From Proteles cristata cristata (Eukaryota > Chordata > Mammalia > Carnivora > Hyaenidae), in contig JAESUZ010004802.1 in the NCBI GenBank assembly GCA_017311185.1, forward strand, positions 372,001 to 436,000: a stretch of 64,000 nt of DNA. Reading direction: 5' to 3'. How positions within the stretch are numbered: position 1 is the first letter of the stretch; each line of letters starts with the position of its first letter. The notes under the pieces are model-generated. The model was not told where the DNA came from. It made no database searches and was given only the letters and a program-made list of their open reading frames with translations. This document shows, piece by piece, positions 25,500 through 36,695 of this stretch. A program made the position numbers and the translations under genes.

Positions 25500-27113
25500 A
25501 ACAGACAAACACACAGGGAGCAGGAGCACACAAACGCACAGGCTAATTCAACTAACATGCAAAGCAGAGGGAAAACGAAAAGTTAAAAAGACGGAGGAGG
25601 GAGGGCGAATAATAGGGAGTATAAAATACATAAAAAAAGAAAAGGAAAAAGAAGAAAACCATGGACAAAGAACGGTTTAAAGCATATAACCGGATTTCCC
25701 AGCTACAGTTAAATAGCCGTGTGTATGCAGTGCTGGTTGAAGAGCATAGAGAAAGAGAGAGAAGACAGGGCGGGATGAGGCAAAATTGGAAATAGAATGA
25801 ACAGGCAGAAGGGATAAGAAGCTTTTTCAAAGAGCTAAAGGGTGAATATGGTTGGATAGGTGAGAGAAGGATGCTGGTATTATCCAGAGAAACTATATAG
25901 TCTAATTACTCCTGAGAGAAAGAGATGAAAATGTCGGTAGGTGTAGAATTTACATCTACAGAATGGACTAATTGTGATTGTTTAAGCAAGCTGGTGACCA
26001 GAGTTAATCAGGTCAGTGTTCTGGGGAAAAAAAACAAAAAGAAGCAAAAAAAAAAAACAAAAAAAACCCCCAAAACAAACCAAAACCAAAAACAAACAAA
26101 AACAAAACAACAAAACAAAAAACAAACAACACAAAAAAAAGGGGGGGGAAAGGAAGGAGGGCAGCTCTCAAGCAGGGATGGGCGTGGTGTGATCCAATGA
26201 GTCAGGCGGCAGTTCTGCCTGGAGGTTGTAGGGAGGAGAGTGGCGCCTCCACCTTGCTTTTATAGGCGTGTAAACTTCCTGCGCCAGAGGCTCAGGCAAA
26301 GTTTGTTGCGCTTTTCAACCCAGGCCAGTCCCAGCCTCCAAATCCTAGGCCAAGCACCCTGCTGAAATTGCCTCAGGCGAACCCCTGGCTTTCCCCTCAG
26401 GGCGATTCCAATCTTCCAGGCTGGCTCTGGGGGTGGAGCCAGAAGCCGCTGCTCCTTCTCCTCGGGTGGGGCTGGGGGGGCTGGGGGGGCTGGGTGGGGG
26501 GGGGGAGCTTTGTCTGCCGGTGCCTCTGAGCCTGCTGGGGTGAGGAAATCAAGTTCCCTCTGTGTCTCAATCACCCAAAACACGAACTCGAGGTCACATC
26601 TGCCAGTTTTTAGCGCCTTGCCTTCCCTCTAGAGTTCCAGCCAGCTGGGAGCACGGACTCCGGTGCCTGCGCACCTCCTCGGGGTCCAGGCCGGCCTCGA
26701 GGGCAATGGCTGCAGGCGCAACCTCTCCCCGCCGGCCAGGAGCCTGCACAAAGAAGCAAATTGTGAGCGCAGCCCCTCCTGGGCGACTTGGAGCGTGGAG
26801 GGGCCTGACGCGCAGGTATTTTGTGCACAAAGATTTTCTACACCCCGAGCGGAGGTTTTTTCCCCCGAGCGGAGGTTTTTCTGTTTCGGACTCTCTTTTT
26901 CCCCTCTCGCTCCCCACAGAGGGGGTGGCCCGTCTCTCCAGTCTCCAACCCAGGCCCGATTTTTGCTTCCCCAGTTCACACTCACGTTAGAAGGCTTTCT
27001 CAGTGGAGTCTGCGTCCTTTCTCTCCCAATCTCTTGGGTGTCGTACGGTTTCCTATGGCTTCAGATCTTTTCCATGTGATGCCTGGACGCGAGTGCAGGT
27101 ACGGAGCTCCCTC
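25500..27113 (-). promoter_or_regulatory. L1 copy B 5' UTR / promoter region
   Basis: This 5' UTR is equivalent to that of copy A, with GC-rich segments at 26390-26530 and 26640-26990. The missing terminal bases may weaken the internal promoter. Promoter function is inferred from the family. Confidence 0.55.
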
Positions 27114-27244
27114 TCTCATAAGCACTTTTAAATTATTCCTTGACCATTAAGTAGTACTGCATTATAAAATAATGTTTATAATCTCATATGTAGCATTAAC
27201 TTTAAAAGCATAATCTGCGTTTTACATTGTTGACCTTAAAAGTA

Positions 27245-27910
27245 AAATAGCCAGTTATTTTTCCAGCAAAATGGGTTTATTCAGGGATAGCAGAGGAATT
27301 ACAGTCAGCATATGCAAGCTATAGCAAACCATAGGTAAATCTGTAGTTCAAAACAGAGGAACGTTACTCTATAGAGAAAAAGAGGAATTGGGAGGGGCTA
27401 TTTTGAAAGGAAATCCGTTGGAGGAAAAATGAGAGTTCAGGTCAGGATGGTTTCTTATTGGCTGACATGAATTTATTACTGGCTGAGTTCATTGCTGTAC
27501 AAGAAGAAGGAAATCTGGCCATGTGTAGCAACATGGATGGATCTTGAGGGTGTTATGCTGAGTGAAATAAGTCAGGCAGAGAAAGACAGATACCATATGT
27601 TTGCATGTATAGGAGGATTAGGAGGAACTTCATGGGGGAGAAGAAGGGAAAACAGTTGGGGAGAGGGAGGGAGGCAAACCATGAGACTCTTGAATGCCGA
27701 GAACAAACTGAGAGCTGATGGGGGTGGGGGCGAGGGGAAGAGGGGTGATGGGCATGGAGGAGGGCACTTGTGGGGATGAGCACTGGGTGTTATATTGAAT
27801 CCAACTTGACAGTAAACTATTTAAAAAAAGAAATATTTTTGGTTTTGGCCTGCTACTGAGGACGAGTTGGTAAGGTGTGTGAGCTCCCCCTTCTGGCCTC
27901 CTGACTTTGT
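27245..27910 (-). mobile_element. LTR-like fragment split by a truncated L1
   Basis: The part 27245-27491, read on the minus strand, contains AATAAA (27276-27281) in an LTR-like setting. The sequence after the inserted L1 piece (27832-27910) may be its other half. Assignment is tentative. Confidence 0.35.
27505..27831 (+). mobile_element. 5'-truncated L1 3' end
   Basis: This 327-bp plus-strand piece matches the last part of ORF2 and the 3' UTR of copies A and B and ends in an A-rich tail. It is the only young L1 piece in SCARB2 sense. Confidence 0.85.
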
Positions 27911-28211
27911 TTTAAATGAGAATTTGTTTATTTGGTTTCATGTTATTACGCAAATAACATAAGTAAGCAGTAAAGATAAACTTGAAAATGGAGTAAAGTA
28001 AGACAAACTGCTACCATCCATGATTTCACAGTCTCGAAGATAACCAGTGCTACTATTTTACTGGTTATCTTCTCAGCCATTTTTCCATGGGTGACTTTTA
28101 CTTTTACATGGTTATCAAACTATATAGACCTATGTATGATATGCATAAACATATACATTATATGTATATTCTATTCGCTTAATATTACCTTATTGTTATT
28201 TCCGCATATTA

Positions 28212-28768
28212 TGGCTTTCTCTTGTAATTCAACCCAAGTCCATATGCCCAACACGCAGGAAAGCCAGTCACTGAGAATTGGAATGTGCAGCAAGGAAAGG
28301 GTTTATTGGAGAGGCATCCAAATGAAAAGGCAAGGGGAGGGCAGGCCTCAAATCCACCTCCCCAAAGGGTTGTGGTTGGATGTATTTAAGGATAAGGGGT
28401 CAGAATAGCATGGGGTATATACTTGAGTAGAATATGCTGGTTGAAAATAAGGAGAAGGGAAGTGTCTTTCTTCCTTTTTGAACATGTGTGCGCATTCAGG
28501 AATCCTGTCTTCTCATGGGATACGTGTTCATTAAATGGCAGAGGAAGGATGGTAAGTGTGTGAGGGGAGATCTCGGGGTGTGTCATCCCAGAGGTTACTT
28601 GCGTTCACTCTTGATCCCTTTGGCCCAACCACAAGAATTCTTCCCCATTTCTTCCAGTCTCAGCCACTCTTGTTGGTAATGAGTCAGCGTCTGCAAAACA
28701 AGCTCCTCAATCAATCTGGTTTAACCAGGGTTCTCTTAGGGTAGAACAGTCAAGCATTTGTTAACTCA
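28212..28768 (-). mobile_element. Probable solo LTR
   Basis: A segment of about 557 bp reads, on the minus strand, from tgagttaac to aaagcca (TG...CA). It has a TATA-like ttaaata (about 28383) and an AATAAA signal (28302-28307) followed by a U5-like end. The hexamer catatt occurs on both sides (28205-28210 and 28770-28775), and the flanks seem to be halves of one older repeat. No internal retroviral genes are present. Family not assigned. Confidence 0.5.
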
Positions 28769-29974
28769 CCATATTGGGTTCAGTCTTTATACAAAAACAT
28801 TTTAATGATAGTAATCTTCAGGAGCTAGCGGGACTATATTACAGCACTTTACTTAGCCATTTCTTTCCTCTTGGACATGAATATAGATCGGCTCTCATTT
28901 CATCATTTGATTACCACATGTATTGACTATTCTCATGTCTGGTAGCAAATTGTGTTTCAGGAGAAAAATCAAATTTAACTATGTACCTCCGAGGAATGCA
29001 TGTAAACATGAGATTCCAAAGACAGCCAGGCAAAATGAGGTATAGATATTTATATATATATATGTATCATCCACAACTAAGGAGAATTGGTTGGGGGTCT
29101 GGGACTTCAAAAGGAAGGAAAGCAATTTGCAGGAAGATGAAAAAGAGTAAACTTTTGGTAAACAAATGTCTACAAGGCCATTCAGAAACAGTGGGATATA
29201 GAGGACTGTGATCTAACAGGCCTTGCTAGATTTCTCCCTGTCTGTCATGTCTGATTCGTATTCTGTTGTGAATCTATGGTGATAGCTCTCTTCCAGGAGC
29301 TGGTTCTCTACCTAAATGCTTTTAGGCAGTCAGGGGAAGGTCAAAGCTTCTTCCTGAGTGGTTTGGGCCTTGATTGTTTTCAGGGCAAAATAATCAGCAT
29401 GCCAAAGTGAGACATCTGGAAGCAAGTGGTCTTGAACCCCGGCGGCACCCCGCCTTTGGGCAGCTTCCCTTGCTCTGCCCTTTCTTCCTTGGTAGTCACA
29501 TCCAGTCTGTGATTCACTGCTCCTGTGACACAGCTTTTCAGCCCAGCTGGCCCGGAGCTGCAGGCTGCTCTTTCTAAATCTCCTCTTGCAGTGTGTCCTC
29601 TTCCATACAATCACAGTTTCGCCCACTTCTCCATGTGAGAAACACATCCAATACATTCATGCTGTGCTGCCTGCCCTCACTCTCTCTCTCTCTCCATTTG
29701 GAAGCCCCTCTACTCTCCCACCTAGAGGAAGCCTCCCCTTCCAGAACCAGCTCCTGCAGGATGACAGCCCCAGGACTCCCCTTCCGGTGCCCTCCCTCCT
29801 TTGGGTGTCTGGCTAGAGCCTTGGGTCCACTTCAGAGCACTTTCCACATGGAGGTAGCGTTGGAATGGCAGTCCTGTACTCCCATGCTGTGCCGTGGATT
29901 TTTTGCAAACAGGTACCAGAGCTTCACATCTTTCCATCTCGAGAGCTTCTCATAAGCCCGCTTGCACATGGTGT

Positions 29975-30200
29975 TAATAACTAATGCTTCCTAAGCACTC
30001 AGTCTGTACCAGGCTGTATTCTAACCGGATTACAAGCTTATGTGGATTACAACCTTATAAGGAAGGCATGATTTTATCTCCATTTTACAAATGAGGAAAC
30101 TGAGTAACAGAAGCAGTAAGTTCTGAGTCACAGAGCTAGTAACTGAGGAAGCCAAGGTTGAATTCACAGCCTGGCAGTCAGCTCTCCACGCATACTCCAC
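29975..30200 (-). repeat. MIR
   Basis: The core ccattttacaaatgaggaaa and the tail order show a reverse-oriented MIR. Confidence 0.65.
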
Positions 30201-30507
30201 CTGATGTGCTCAGTCAGGTGCACATCACTGCACATGACGGCTGACAGTAATTCTCAACAAAGAGCGGTGGATGAGTGAAGAACCCAATGGCTGAAAGATA
30301 AGGATTATATGACAGTATTGTATGTATCTAATTTATACAACATCTCCAAGAAATTAGATATTACATAGGTGTTAATTTTCCAGCTAATTAAAGTTATTCC
30401 TTTTGGTCTCCTTATCTCAGGCTATTGTTTATCTTCTGTGTTTGGTGAGATTTTGTTTAATCATCCAGGGGTTTAAAAACTTTTGTGTGTTATAAAGTAA
30501 GAACTCT

Positions 30508-30709
30508 GGGGGTGCCTGAGTGGCTCAGGTGCTTAAGTGTTCGACTCTTGATCTCAGCTCAGGTCATGATCTCACGGTTTGTGAGTTCGGGCTCAGGGTG
30601 CACAGTGTGGAGCCTGCTTGGGATTCTGTCTCTCCCTCTCTCTGCCCTGCTCTCTCTCTCTCTCTTTCTATGTCTCCTTCTCTCAAAAACAAATAAACAA
30701 ACTGAAAAA
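30508..30709 (+). mobile_element. SINEC
   Basis: Flanked by aagtaagaactctg on both sides. Confidence 0.92.
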
Positions 30710-32164
30710 AAAGTAAGAACTCTGTTTTAACCAAAAAATATTTTTAAATGAAATATCTCTAAATTCAATCTTGTATTTTCCAGCCTGATTAAGTAGTTCG
30801 TGGCATATGACTCAACCTTTTCTTAATGTTTAGGGCGATCACTATGACTAAAAAATAGTAAGCCGTAATATGAGCCTGTGATGTCCCGAGGCTTTCAACA
30901 TCCATAAGATTTATTAGCATCCACTAAGTACCACGGATCGTACTAGGCACTTTCAAGTTCAGTTCCTTAATTAATTGTCTAGGCCTAAGATTTGCCTTGC
31001 CATTTTTTTAAACCCTTGTTTCTATTTCTGGAAGTTTCTTCAGTCTTCTTGGCTACTGTAGAGCAGTAATCCAGCACTTCTTGCTCTCAGTCTGCTGTTC
31101 CCAGCAGCAGACCACCCTGCTTCTAGTTGACTATTTTCGATGAGCTGTGGGGGAGATTTGGGTAACCAGGCTTGTCCGTGTGATTATTAAAACCCCTCTC
31201 CTTGCACTGTGGCCTCCCTGTGGTTTCCAGAAGACAAGGAGCTTGGGAGGGGAAACATTGGGTTTCCTCCATCAGTTGCTGTTCTGACAGGGAGCCCTCC
31301 CCTCCACCATCCCTTCCCTTGGCCTCTGCAGGGCAGGAGGCCACTTCTGCTAGCCAATGGCACTGGGTCCCTTCAGTTAGAACACAGGCCATATGTCAGT
31401 CATGCCTCAGGGTGACCGGGGGCTGCGGGAAGTCATGTGGTTCTCTGTGAGTGACCTGACATGGCCCCTTGCTGCCTGCCAAGGGAATGAAGTATTTTTA
31501 TAGTTTGGTAATCCTTGCTTTGAACTTTTGAAATTTATTGAGAAAACAAGTCATGTTATAGTGCTTCAAGTGATTGGAGCCTCTGTGATAGATTTCCCTT
31601 TAAAACAGTAGGTTCTTACGGGCTAAGCAATAAAGAAAACATTTAAAAAGTCATCTCCAGAGTCAGTAAACCCAAGCAAACGTAAATGAAGCAGGCTCTA
31701 GGCTTGGAAATATTCAGGCCATCTGAATAATTGTTCATGACATCTGGGTTCAGTGAAAAAAATGTTAAAAGCCTTAGCAAGGTTACCAGTTTTCGTTACT
31801 CAGAAAACTTGGCAAAGTTGATCCCTGGGCTTCTGTACCTGGGTTGGGTCCCAGCTCTTGGCTCCTTGGCCTGGCTTTCTTTGAGGGCAAGTTTGAGGGC
31901 AAGTTGGTTTTCACCCTGGGGTTACCTTTTCTATTTCTAGTTCCTTAGTGGTCAGCAAGGCCACCGTAGGGTTCTGGGCCGCAATACAAAGAGCTACGCC
32001 TAGAAAAGGTTGTCCCCCTCACCGTCACTACAGGGAGGCTCTGGGACTCACCAGTGGGGAGGGGTGCCCCTCTCTTTGGGCAGAAACCTTGGTGGAGGCA
32101 GGGGTTTCCCTTGAAATGTCCTCCTCCAGCTCTAACATGTCACTTTGCATTCACTTATGTGTAG

Positions 32165-32290
32165 AGTCCTGGAAAACCTCGGACGTGGAGTCAGGTGACC
32201 AGAATTCCACACCTAGTCCCGACACTTGCTGGGGAATCCTGGGCTAATTTATCTGAGTCTCTGTTTTCTTACCTATCAAAGGCTTGGGTT
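32165..32290 (+). repeat. MIR fragment
   Basis: The sequence gtggagtcaggtgaccagaa followed by gtctctgttttcttacctat matches MIR order. Confidence 0.5.
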
Positions 32291-32521
32291 GTGATTTCTA
32301 CGTAAGGGTCTTTGGTTACAAGCAAGACAAACTACCTCTGGCTAATTTAAATGAAAAGGGGATTTATTTGAAGGCCGTAAAGGGGCTTACAGATTCCACG
32401 CAGCAGCTGGGAAGACGGACAGGGGCCAGGACAGCTTTACAGGTCCACGTCACAGGAGTGCATGGCTCATTGTGTGTGCCCCATGGCCAGAGGAAGCTGT
32501 CTTTCTACCGTGTTTTGCATC

Positions 32522-32706
32522 TTTTTTTTAAGCTTATTTATTTTGAGAGAGACAGAGACAGTGCGAGTGGGGGAGGGACTGCCCTCACCCCTGTACTGCC
32601 AGCACAGAGCCCCAACGTGAGGCTCAAACCCATGAAACTGTGAGATCATGACCTGAGCCGAAACCAAGAGTTGGCTGCCTAACCGACTGAGCCATCTAGG
32701 CACCCC
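32522..32706 (-). mobile_element. SINEC
   Basis: T-run, then GA-rich stretch, then tRNA-like head ending ggcacccc. Confidence 0.88.
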
Positions 32707-32904
32707 AAATGTGTTTCCCATCTTAAGGCCTCTGTGCTCAGGATCAGAGCCCAAGGGAATGGAACTGGTCCTGCTTGGGTCTCACGGTACCGCCCAGTGC
32801 CGGCAAGGAAGGATAACAGGGCTCTGAGCAGAAGAAAGGGAAATGAATGCACGTCAGGCAACCAGGTTTCATTCTGCAGACATTTATTAAGCACCTTTTA
32901 AGGG

Positions 32905-33110
32905 AGGCCATGTGATACGGTAGGAAGAGCACTGTGTGTGATTTAGAAGACTTATCTTCAAGTTCTGACTCTTCTGATGCCCCTCTGTGCCCTGTGTTTC
33001 CACATCGCTAAAAGTGGGGCCAAAGTGCTTTCTCTGTGCCACAGGTTCGCTGTAAGGACTGAATGGAATCAGATGAAATCGTGTGGTTAAATCCTTTGAG
33101 GTGCTATGTG
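32905..33110 (+). repeat. MIR
   Basis: It runs from the agagcactgtgtgtgattta head to a tail with aaggactgaatggaatcaga. Confidence 0.5.
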
Positions 33111-33440
33111 GGGTCAGATATTTATCTATTACACATAGCTTGGTACTTAGTGATGAAGAGAAAGGATACCTGTTTGGATGCATATATGTGTATATGTTTG
33201 CTTCTTATTTGCTTGTCTATTTTTATTTTAAATTCTGGAAATTGAGGTATGCAATTGAGGCATCAAGACAATTCCTTCATAGTCTAAATGATGTCATTAA
33301 GTAGTTTATAACTCTGAGCCAAAGATGTGGCACAGAGAGCCCGCTCTGCAGGTGTTTGGGGGTGAGGTTATGGTCAGGGAAGGCCTTGGGGAAGGTGGAG
33401 GGTAGCCTTTGTACCTTTGTCAGAATTATAAACTCGTATA

Positions 33441-34050
33441 GATTAGCCCTGTCCCATAGAAATAAAATGTATTTAAGAAATACATTTCTGAAGAAATGTA
33501 TAGAAATATATGTAATTGAGATTTTTCCAGTAGCCACAACAACAACAACAAAAAGGCAAAAAGAAACAGATGTAATTAATATGAATGATATATTTTTATT
33601 TTACCCATTGTATTAAAGGGTATCCTATTATACTATTATTTATATACTGTTATTTAGGGGTACCTGGGTGGCTCAGTCGGTTAAGCATCCGGCTCTTCAT
33701 CTTGGCTCAGGTCAAGATCTCACAGTTCCCGGGATTGAGCCCTGCGTTGGGCTCTGCCCTGATAGTGTAGAGTCTGCTTGAAGTTCTCTCTCCCTCTCTT
33801 TCTGCCCCTCCCCAGCGCTCTGTCTCTGTCTCTCAAATTAAAGAAATACACTTAAAAAAATAAAAAATAAAATAGTATCATTTAAAAACAGGTAATCAAT
33901 ATAAAAAAATTAAGATTATTTTACATTCCTTTCTGTATGCTGTTTTTGAAATCTAATGTGTATTTTACCCTTACAACACATCTCAGTTTCGATATAAGCC
34001 ACAGTTCAAGGGCTTAGCAGACACATGGCAACCGGGTCAGACAGCCTAGC
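33441..34050 (+). mobile_element. Ancient DNA transposon copy 2, split by a SINE
   Basis: The left part begins gccctgtcccatagaaataa. The right part, after the SINE at 33657-33878, contains tctcagtttcgatataagcc. It is diverged from copy 1. Confidence 0.45.
33657..33878 (+). mobile_element. SINEC inside an ancient DNA transposon
   Basis: Head ggggtacctgggtggctcag; splits the transposon at 33441-34050. Confidence 0.9.
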
Positions 34051-34851
34051 CCTAGACAGAACAGGAAGAAGAGGAGGTAAGCAGCAGAGGGAGAGAAGCA
34101 GTAGACACAGGAATTTAGTGAACATCTACGATGGACCAGGCAGGGCCAGGGCGAGCGTAAACCATTTGGTGAACAAACTGTCAGGTCCTGTTTTTATTTA
34201 GAAGTTTGATACTTTGTTCAGCGTGAATGTTTTTGCATTAATTTTGATTTTTAAAAATGCACTGCAATATGATGTACCTTCATTACTGAGTGTTCTGGCA
34301 CCTCTTACATTTTGTGCACAAGGCAAGTGCCTCACATCCTCCTTACCCTAGTGATGCCCTGGCTCCCGGTCTTTCTGTGAACTTTCTAATACCTCGTCTG
34401 GGGCCATGAACCTGAACCAAACTGAACTGTGTACTAGAGAAAGGAGTGAACTCCTCTAACATACTAAGTCTTGGGCATTTATTTTGTTAAATGAATTTTT
34501 AACTGAATTCTAGTTAGAAATAAAAAGACTTTGGAAAAGAAATTGAAATTCAAACTGATCTATTAACTGAAAAATTTGAAGCTATTTTGGCAGCCAACTG
34601 TCACTCCAGAGAGAGTTCAATGGCCTTGATTCCCTGGTCATGGTGACCCTTGACCGTTGCAGTTCCCAAACTGTAGGGGGAAAGCATGAAAAGGCCAATG
34701 GTGAGGGACTGTATCCTAGGCCTGATTTCCTTCCTACATGCTGACTTTACTCTCTAGTTGTTAAGGAATCAGTATCTGTAAGCTCTCTAGAAAATGATTA
34801 TAATGGGAATGTTATATTGAAATAACTTCCATGCTAAAAGGTAAATCTTGC

Positions 34852-35056
34852 TTTTTTTTTTTTTTTTTTTAATGTTTATTTATTTTGAGAGAGAGAGCAA
34901 GTAGGGCTGGGGCAGAGGGAGAGGGAGAATCTCAAGCAGGTTCCGTGCTGTCAGGGCAGAGCCTGATGCAGGGCTCAATCTCATGAACCGCAGGATCATG
35001 ACCTGACCCAAAATCAAGAGTTGGACGTTTAACTGTCTGAGCCACCCAGGAGCCCC
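34852..35056 (-). mobile_element. SINEC 53 bp upstream of exon 3
   Basis: Long T-run at 34852-34870; flanked by cttgcttttt. Its head end is next to the exon 3 acceptor region. Confidence 0.93.
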
Positions 35057-35109
35057 TTGCTTTTTAAAGTGGTGCCTATTTTCAAACAGAATCCTTTTCT
35101 TTCTTTTAG

Positions 35110-35257
35110 GGAACTTCGAAACAAAGCAGATATTCAATTTGGAGATAATGGAACAACAATATCCGCTGTTAACAACAAGGTCTATGTTTTTGAACGAAAT
35201 CAATCTGTTGGAGATCCTAAAATTGACTTAATTAGAACATTAAATATTCCTGCAGTG
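35110..35257 (+). CDS. SCARB2: SCARB2 (LIMP-2) exon 3
   Basis: This exon encodes residues about 92-141 of the lumenal domain. It is 148 nt: the first base completes the arginine codon left open by exon 2, and the exon then ends on a codon boundary. The acceptor is ttttag (35104-35109) and the donor is gtaagt (35258-35263). The translation runs E-L-R-N-K-A-D-I-Q-F-G-D-N-G-T and contains the N105 sequon, followed by a stretch ending L-N-I-P-A-V. A minus-strand felid SINE ends only 53 bp upstream, so the branch point must lie in that short gap or inside the SINE. The open frame continues past the donor into the intron only to a stop shortly downstream. Confidence 0.97.
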
Positions 35258-36300
35258 GTAAGTAGGCATTTTTAGTATCATTATTGTGGCTTGTAGAAGA
35301 AAAAAAAAAGCTAAGTTCAAGCTGCTATGGCTTTTTTACATCTATGAGTTACTAAGTTATGTCAAAAATATACAAAAGTGAAAATATACATTTTTACACT
35401 TCCCTTCCTGAAAGTTCATCTAAGACATTTTATTCTGAGATTTCTCAAGCAAGATCTTTTCAAATGGTGACAAAAGGCAGATTATAGGATTCCCCCCCCC
35501 CACAGTTTCTTGGTGATCAGTTCTTGTCCAAATAAACATGTCCCTAGGATTTGGCGGCAGGGGGGAGGGAGGGAAGGGAGGATAGCCAATAATTTTTCAA
35601 AGATTTATTTGCCCCTTGTTTTGGCTCAGAAAATCTAGCAACAGAATTTGCATACCACTTCCTAGTTTAGATTTCCATCTTTGATTTTTAAATTCTTCAA
35701 ATGCATACTGATTCCTCCCACCCCCTTTCCAAATAGCAGAGGCTGGGCTGCTGATCACAGCCTCTCTGGATTTCACTGTCTGTGTTCTGACAATCCCATC
35801 CAAGAAAGACATAGGAGCCCCTGAAAACTTTCCTCTTCACCTCCAGCAACCCCCTATGGAGCTCCCACTCTAACTACAGGGTGACAACGACATACGCAGC
35901 TGGACACTCATGGTAGACCCAGGACGTAGAAAGTATTAGATCCTACGTTTGGTCTACTTGTGGTGGGGGGCCGGGGGAGGGCGGGCAACCTCTGGCTCCG
36001 ATCAGAGGGGAAGTGGCGCCCTCTTGTGGCTAAAGATGCTAGTGTATTTACAAGCATTTTTCTCATTGCAAATGCAGTGCAGGGACAATTGAACAGCTGC
36101 CAGTGGGAACGCTAAGTTCATGCTTACAAAGTAGAATGCTGAGAAAGGACAAGAGCTGTAGAATCTTATTTGTGCACGTGTAGCCACATTTTGCAGCTAT
36201 TTAGTCCTAACATTGACTTTGACGTTTCCAGCCCTTTTTGCTGAAGGGGCCATAAGAGAGTGGGCGGGAACTGCACTCTGAACTTGTCTGTGTTTCTCAG
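35258..36300 (+). other. SCARB2 intron 3
   Basis: This 1,043-bp phase-0 intron is the shortest in the window and the only one where I see no SINE or L1. It holds a poly-C run near 35491-35501, a G-rich stretch at 35556-35580 and a second one at about 35961-35985. No other feature is evident. Confidence 0.85.
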
Positions 36301-36489
36301 ACTGCCATGGAATGGGCCCGGCTCAGCTTCCTCCAGAAGTTCATCGAGGCCCTGCTGAAGGCCTATCAGCAGTCGCTGTTTGTGACACACACCGTGGACG
36401 AACTGCTCTGGGGCTACAAAGATGAGATCCTGTCCCTCATCAGTGTTTTCAAACCGGAGATCTCGCCCTATTTTGGCCTGTACTATGGG
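36301..36489 (+). CDS. SCARB2: SCARB2 (LIMP-2) exon 4, ligand-binding helical region
   Basis: This exon encodes residues about 142-204. It is 189 nt with both borders in phase 0, so skipping it would keep the frame. The acceptor is tttctcag, ending at 36300, and the donor is gtaagg at 36490. In the LIMP-2 family this region forms the apical helices that bind beta-glucocerebrosidase, and it includes histidine 171, reported as part of the pH switch. The motif F-V-T-H-T-V-D-E-L-L-W-G-Y-K-D-E-I-L-S-L-I is conserved. The first helix (T-A-M-E-W-A-R-L-S-F-L-Q-K-F-I-E-A-L) differs from the human helix as I remember it at about a dozen positions, including serine at 150 and glycine at 204. A felid SINE begins about 40 bp after the donor. 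Confidence 0.97.
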
Positions 36490-36529
36490 GTAAGGTGATC
36501 TTTCTTTTTAAAGCCCCCCTCCCCCCCCC

Positions 36530-36695
36530 TTTTTTTGAGGGAGCGTGCATGCGCAAGGGGGAAAGAGCAGAGGGGAGAGAAGGAACTTTAAATAGGGGTT
36601 GAACCCATATGGGGTTCAATCCCACGACCTTGGAATTATAACCTGAGCTGAAGTCAAGAGTCCCGTGCTCAACCTACTAAACCACCCAGGCGCCC
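36530..36695 (-). mobile_element. SINEC shortly after exon 4
   Basis: Diverged copy with a C/T-rich left border. The segment ttgaacccatatgggg may be a small internal duplication. Confidence 0.8.

Larger units (their letters stand above)
20310..27113 (-). mobile_element. Near-full-length LINE-1, copy B
   Basis: This minus-strand L1 of about 6.8 kb is flanked by a perfect 16-bp target-site duplication tctcataagcactttt (20294-20309 and 27114-27129). It is the same family as copy A but lacks the first 20-30 bp of the 5' terminus, ending at the complement of cggagctccct. Its purine-rich 5' UTR block is replaced by an A/C-rich block (about 26030-26140). A tandem 17-mer (cccgagcggaggttttt) occurs at about 26844-26880. 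Confidence 0.94.
15145..35109 (+). other. SCARB2 intron 2
   Basis: The 19,965-bp intron has phase 2 and GT-AG borders. Between the listed repeats, the stretches 15151-15837, 15963-16144, 17160-17440, 18190-18460, 18775-19370, 19476-20290, 28790-29970, 30210-30500, 30720-32160, 33110-33440 and 34060-34840 hold nothing I recognise. There is a short (TA) run near 29050-29065 and a tandem 12-mer (tttgagggcaag twice) at about 31881-31904. Confidence 0.85.

Noticed and set aside
26562..27079. Several ORFs of 107-142 codons on both strands
   Set aside because: They lie in the 5' UTR of L1 copy B and match no protein. High GC lowers stop frequency.
29330..29955. ORFs of 108 and 120 codons as a possible gene
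   Set aside because: No domain, no splice pattern and overlapping frames on both strands in ordinary intron sequence.
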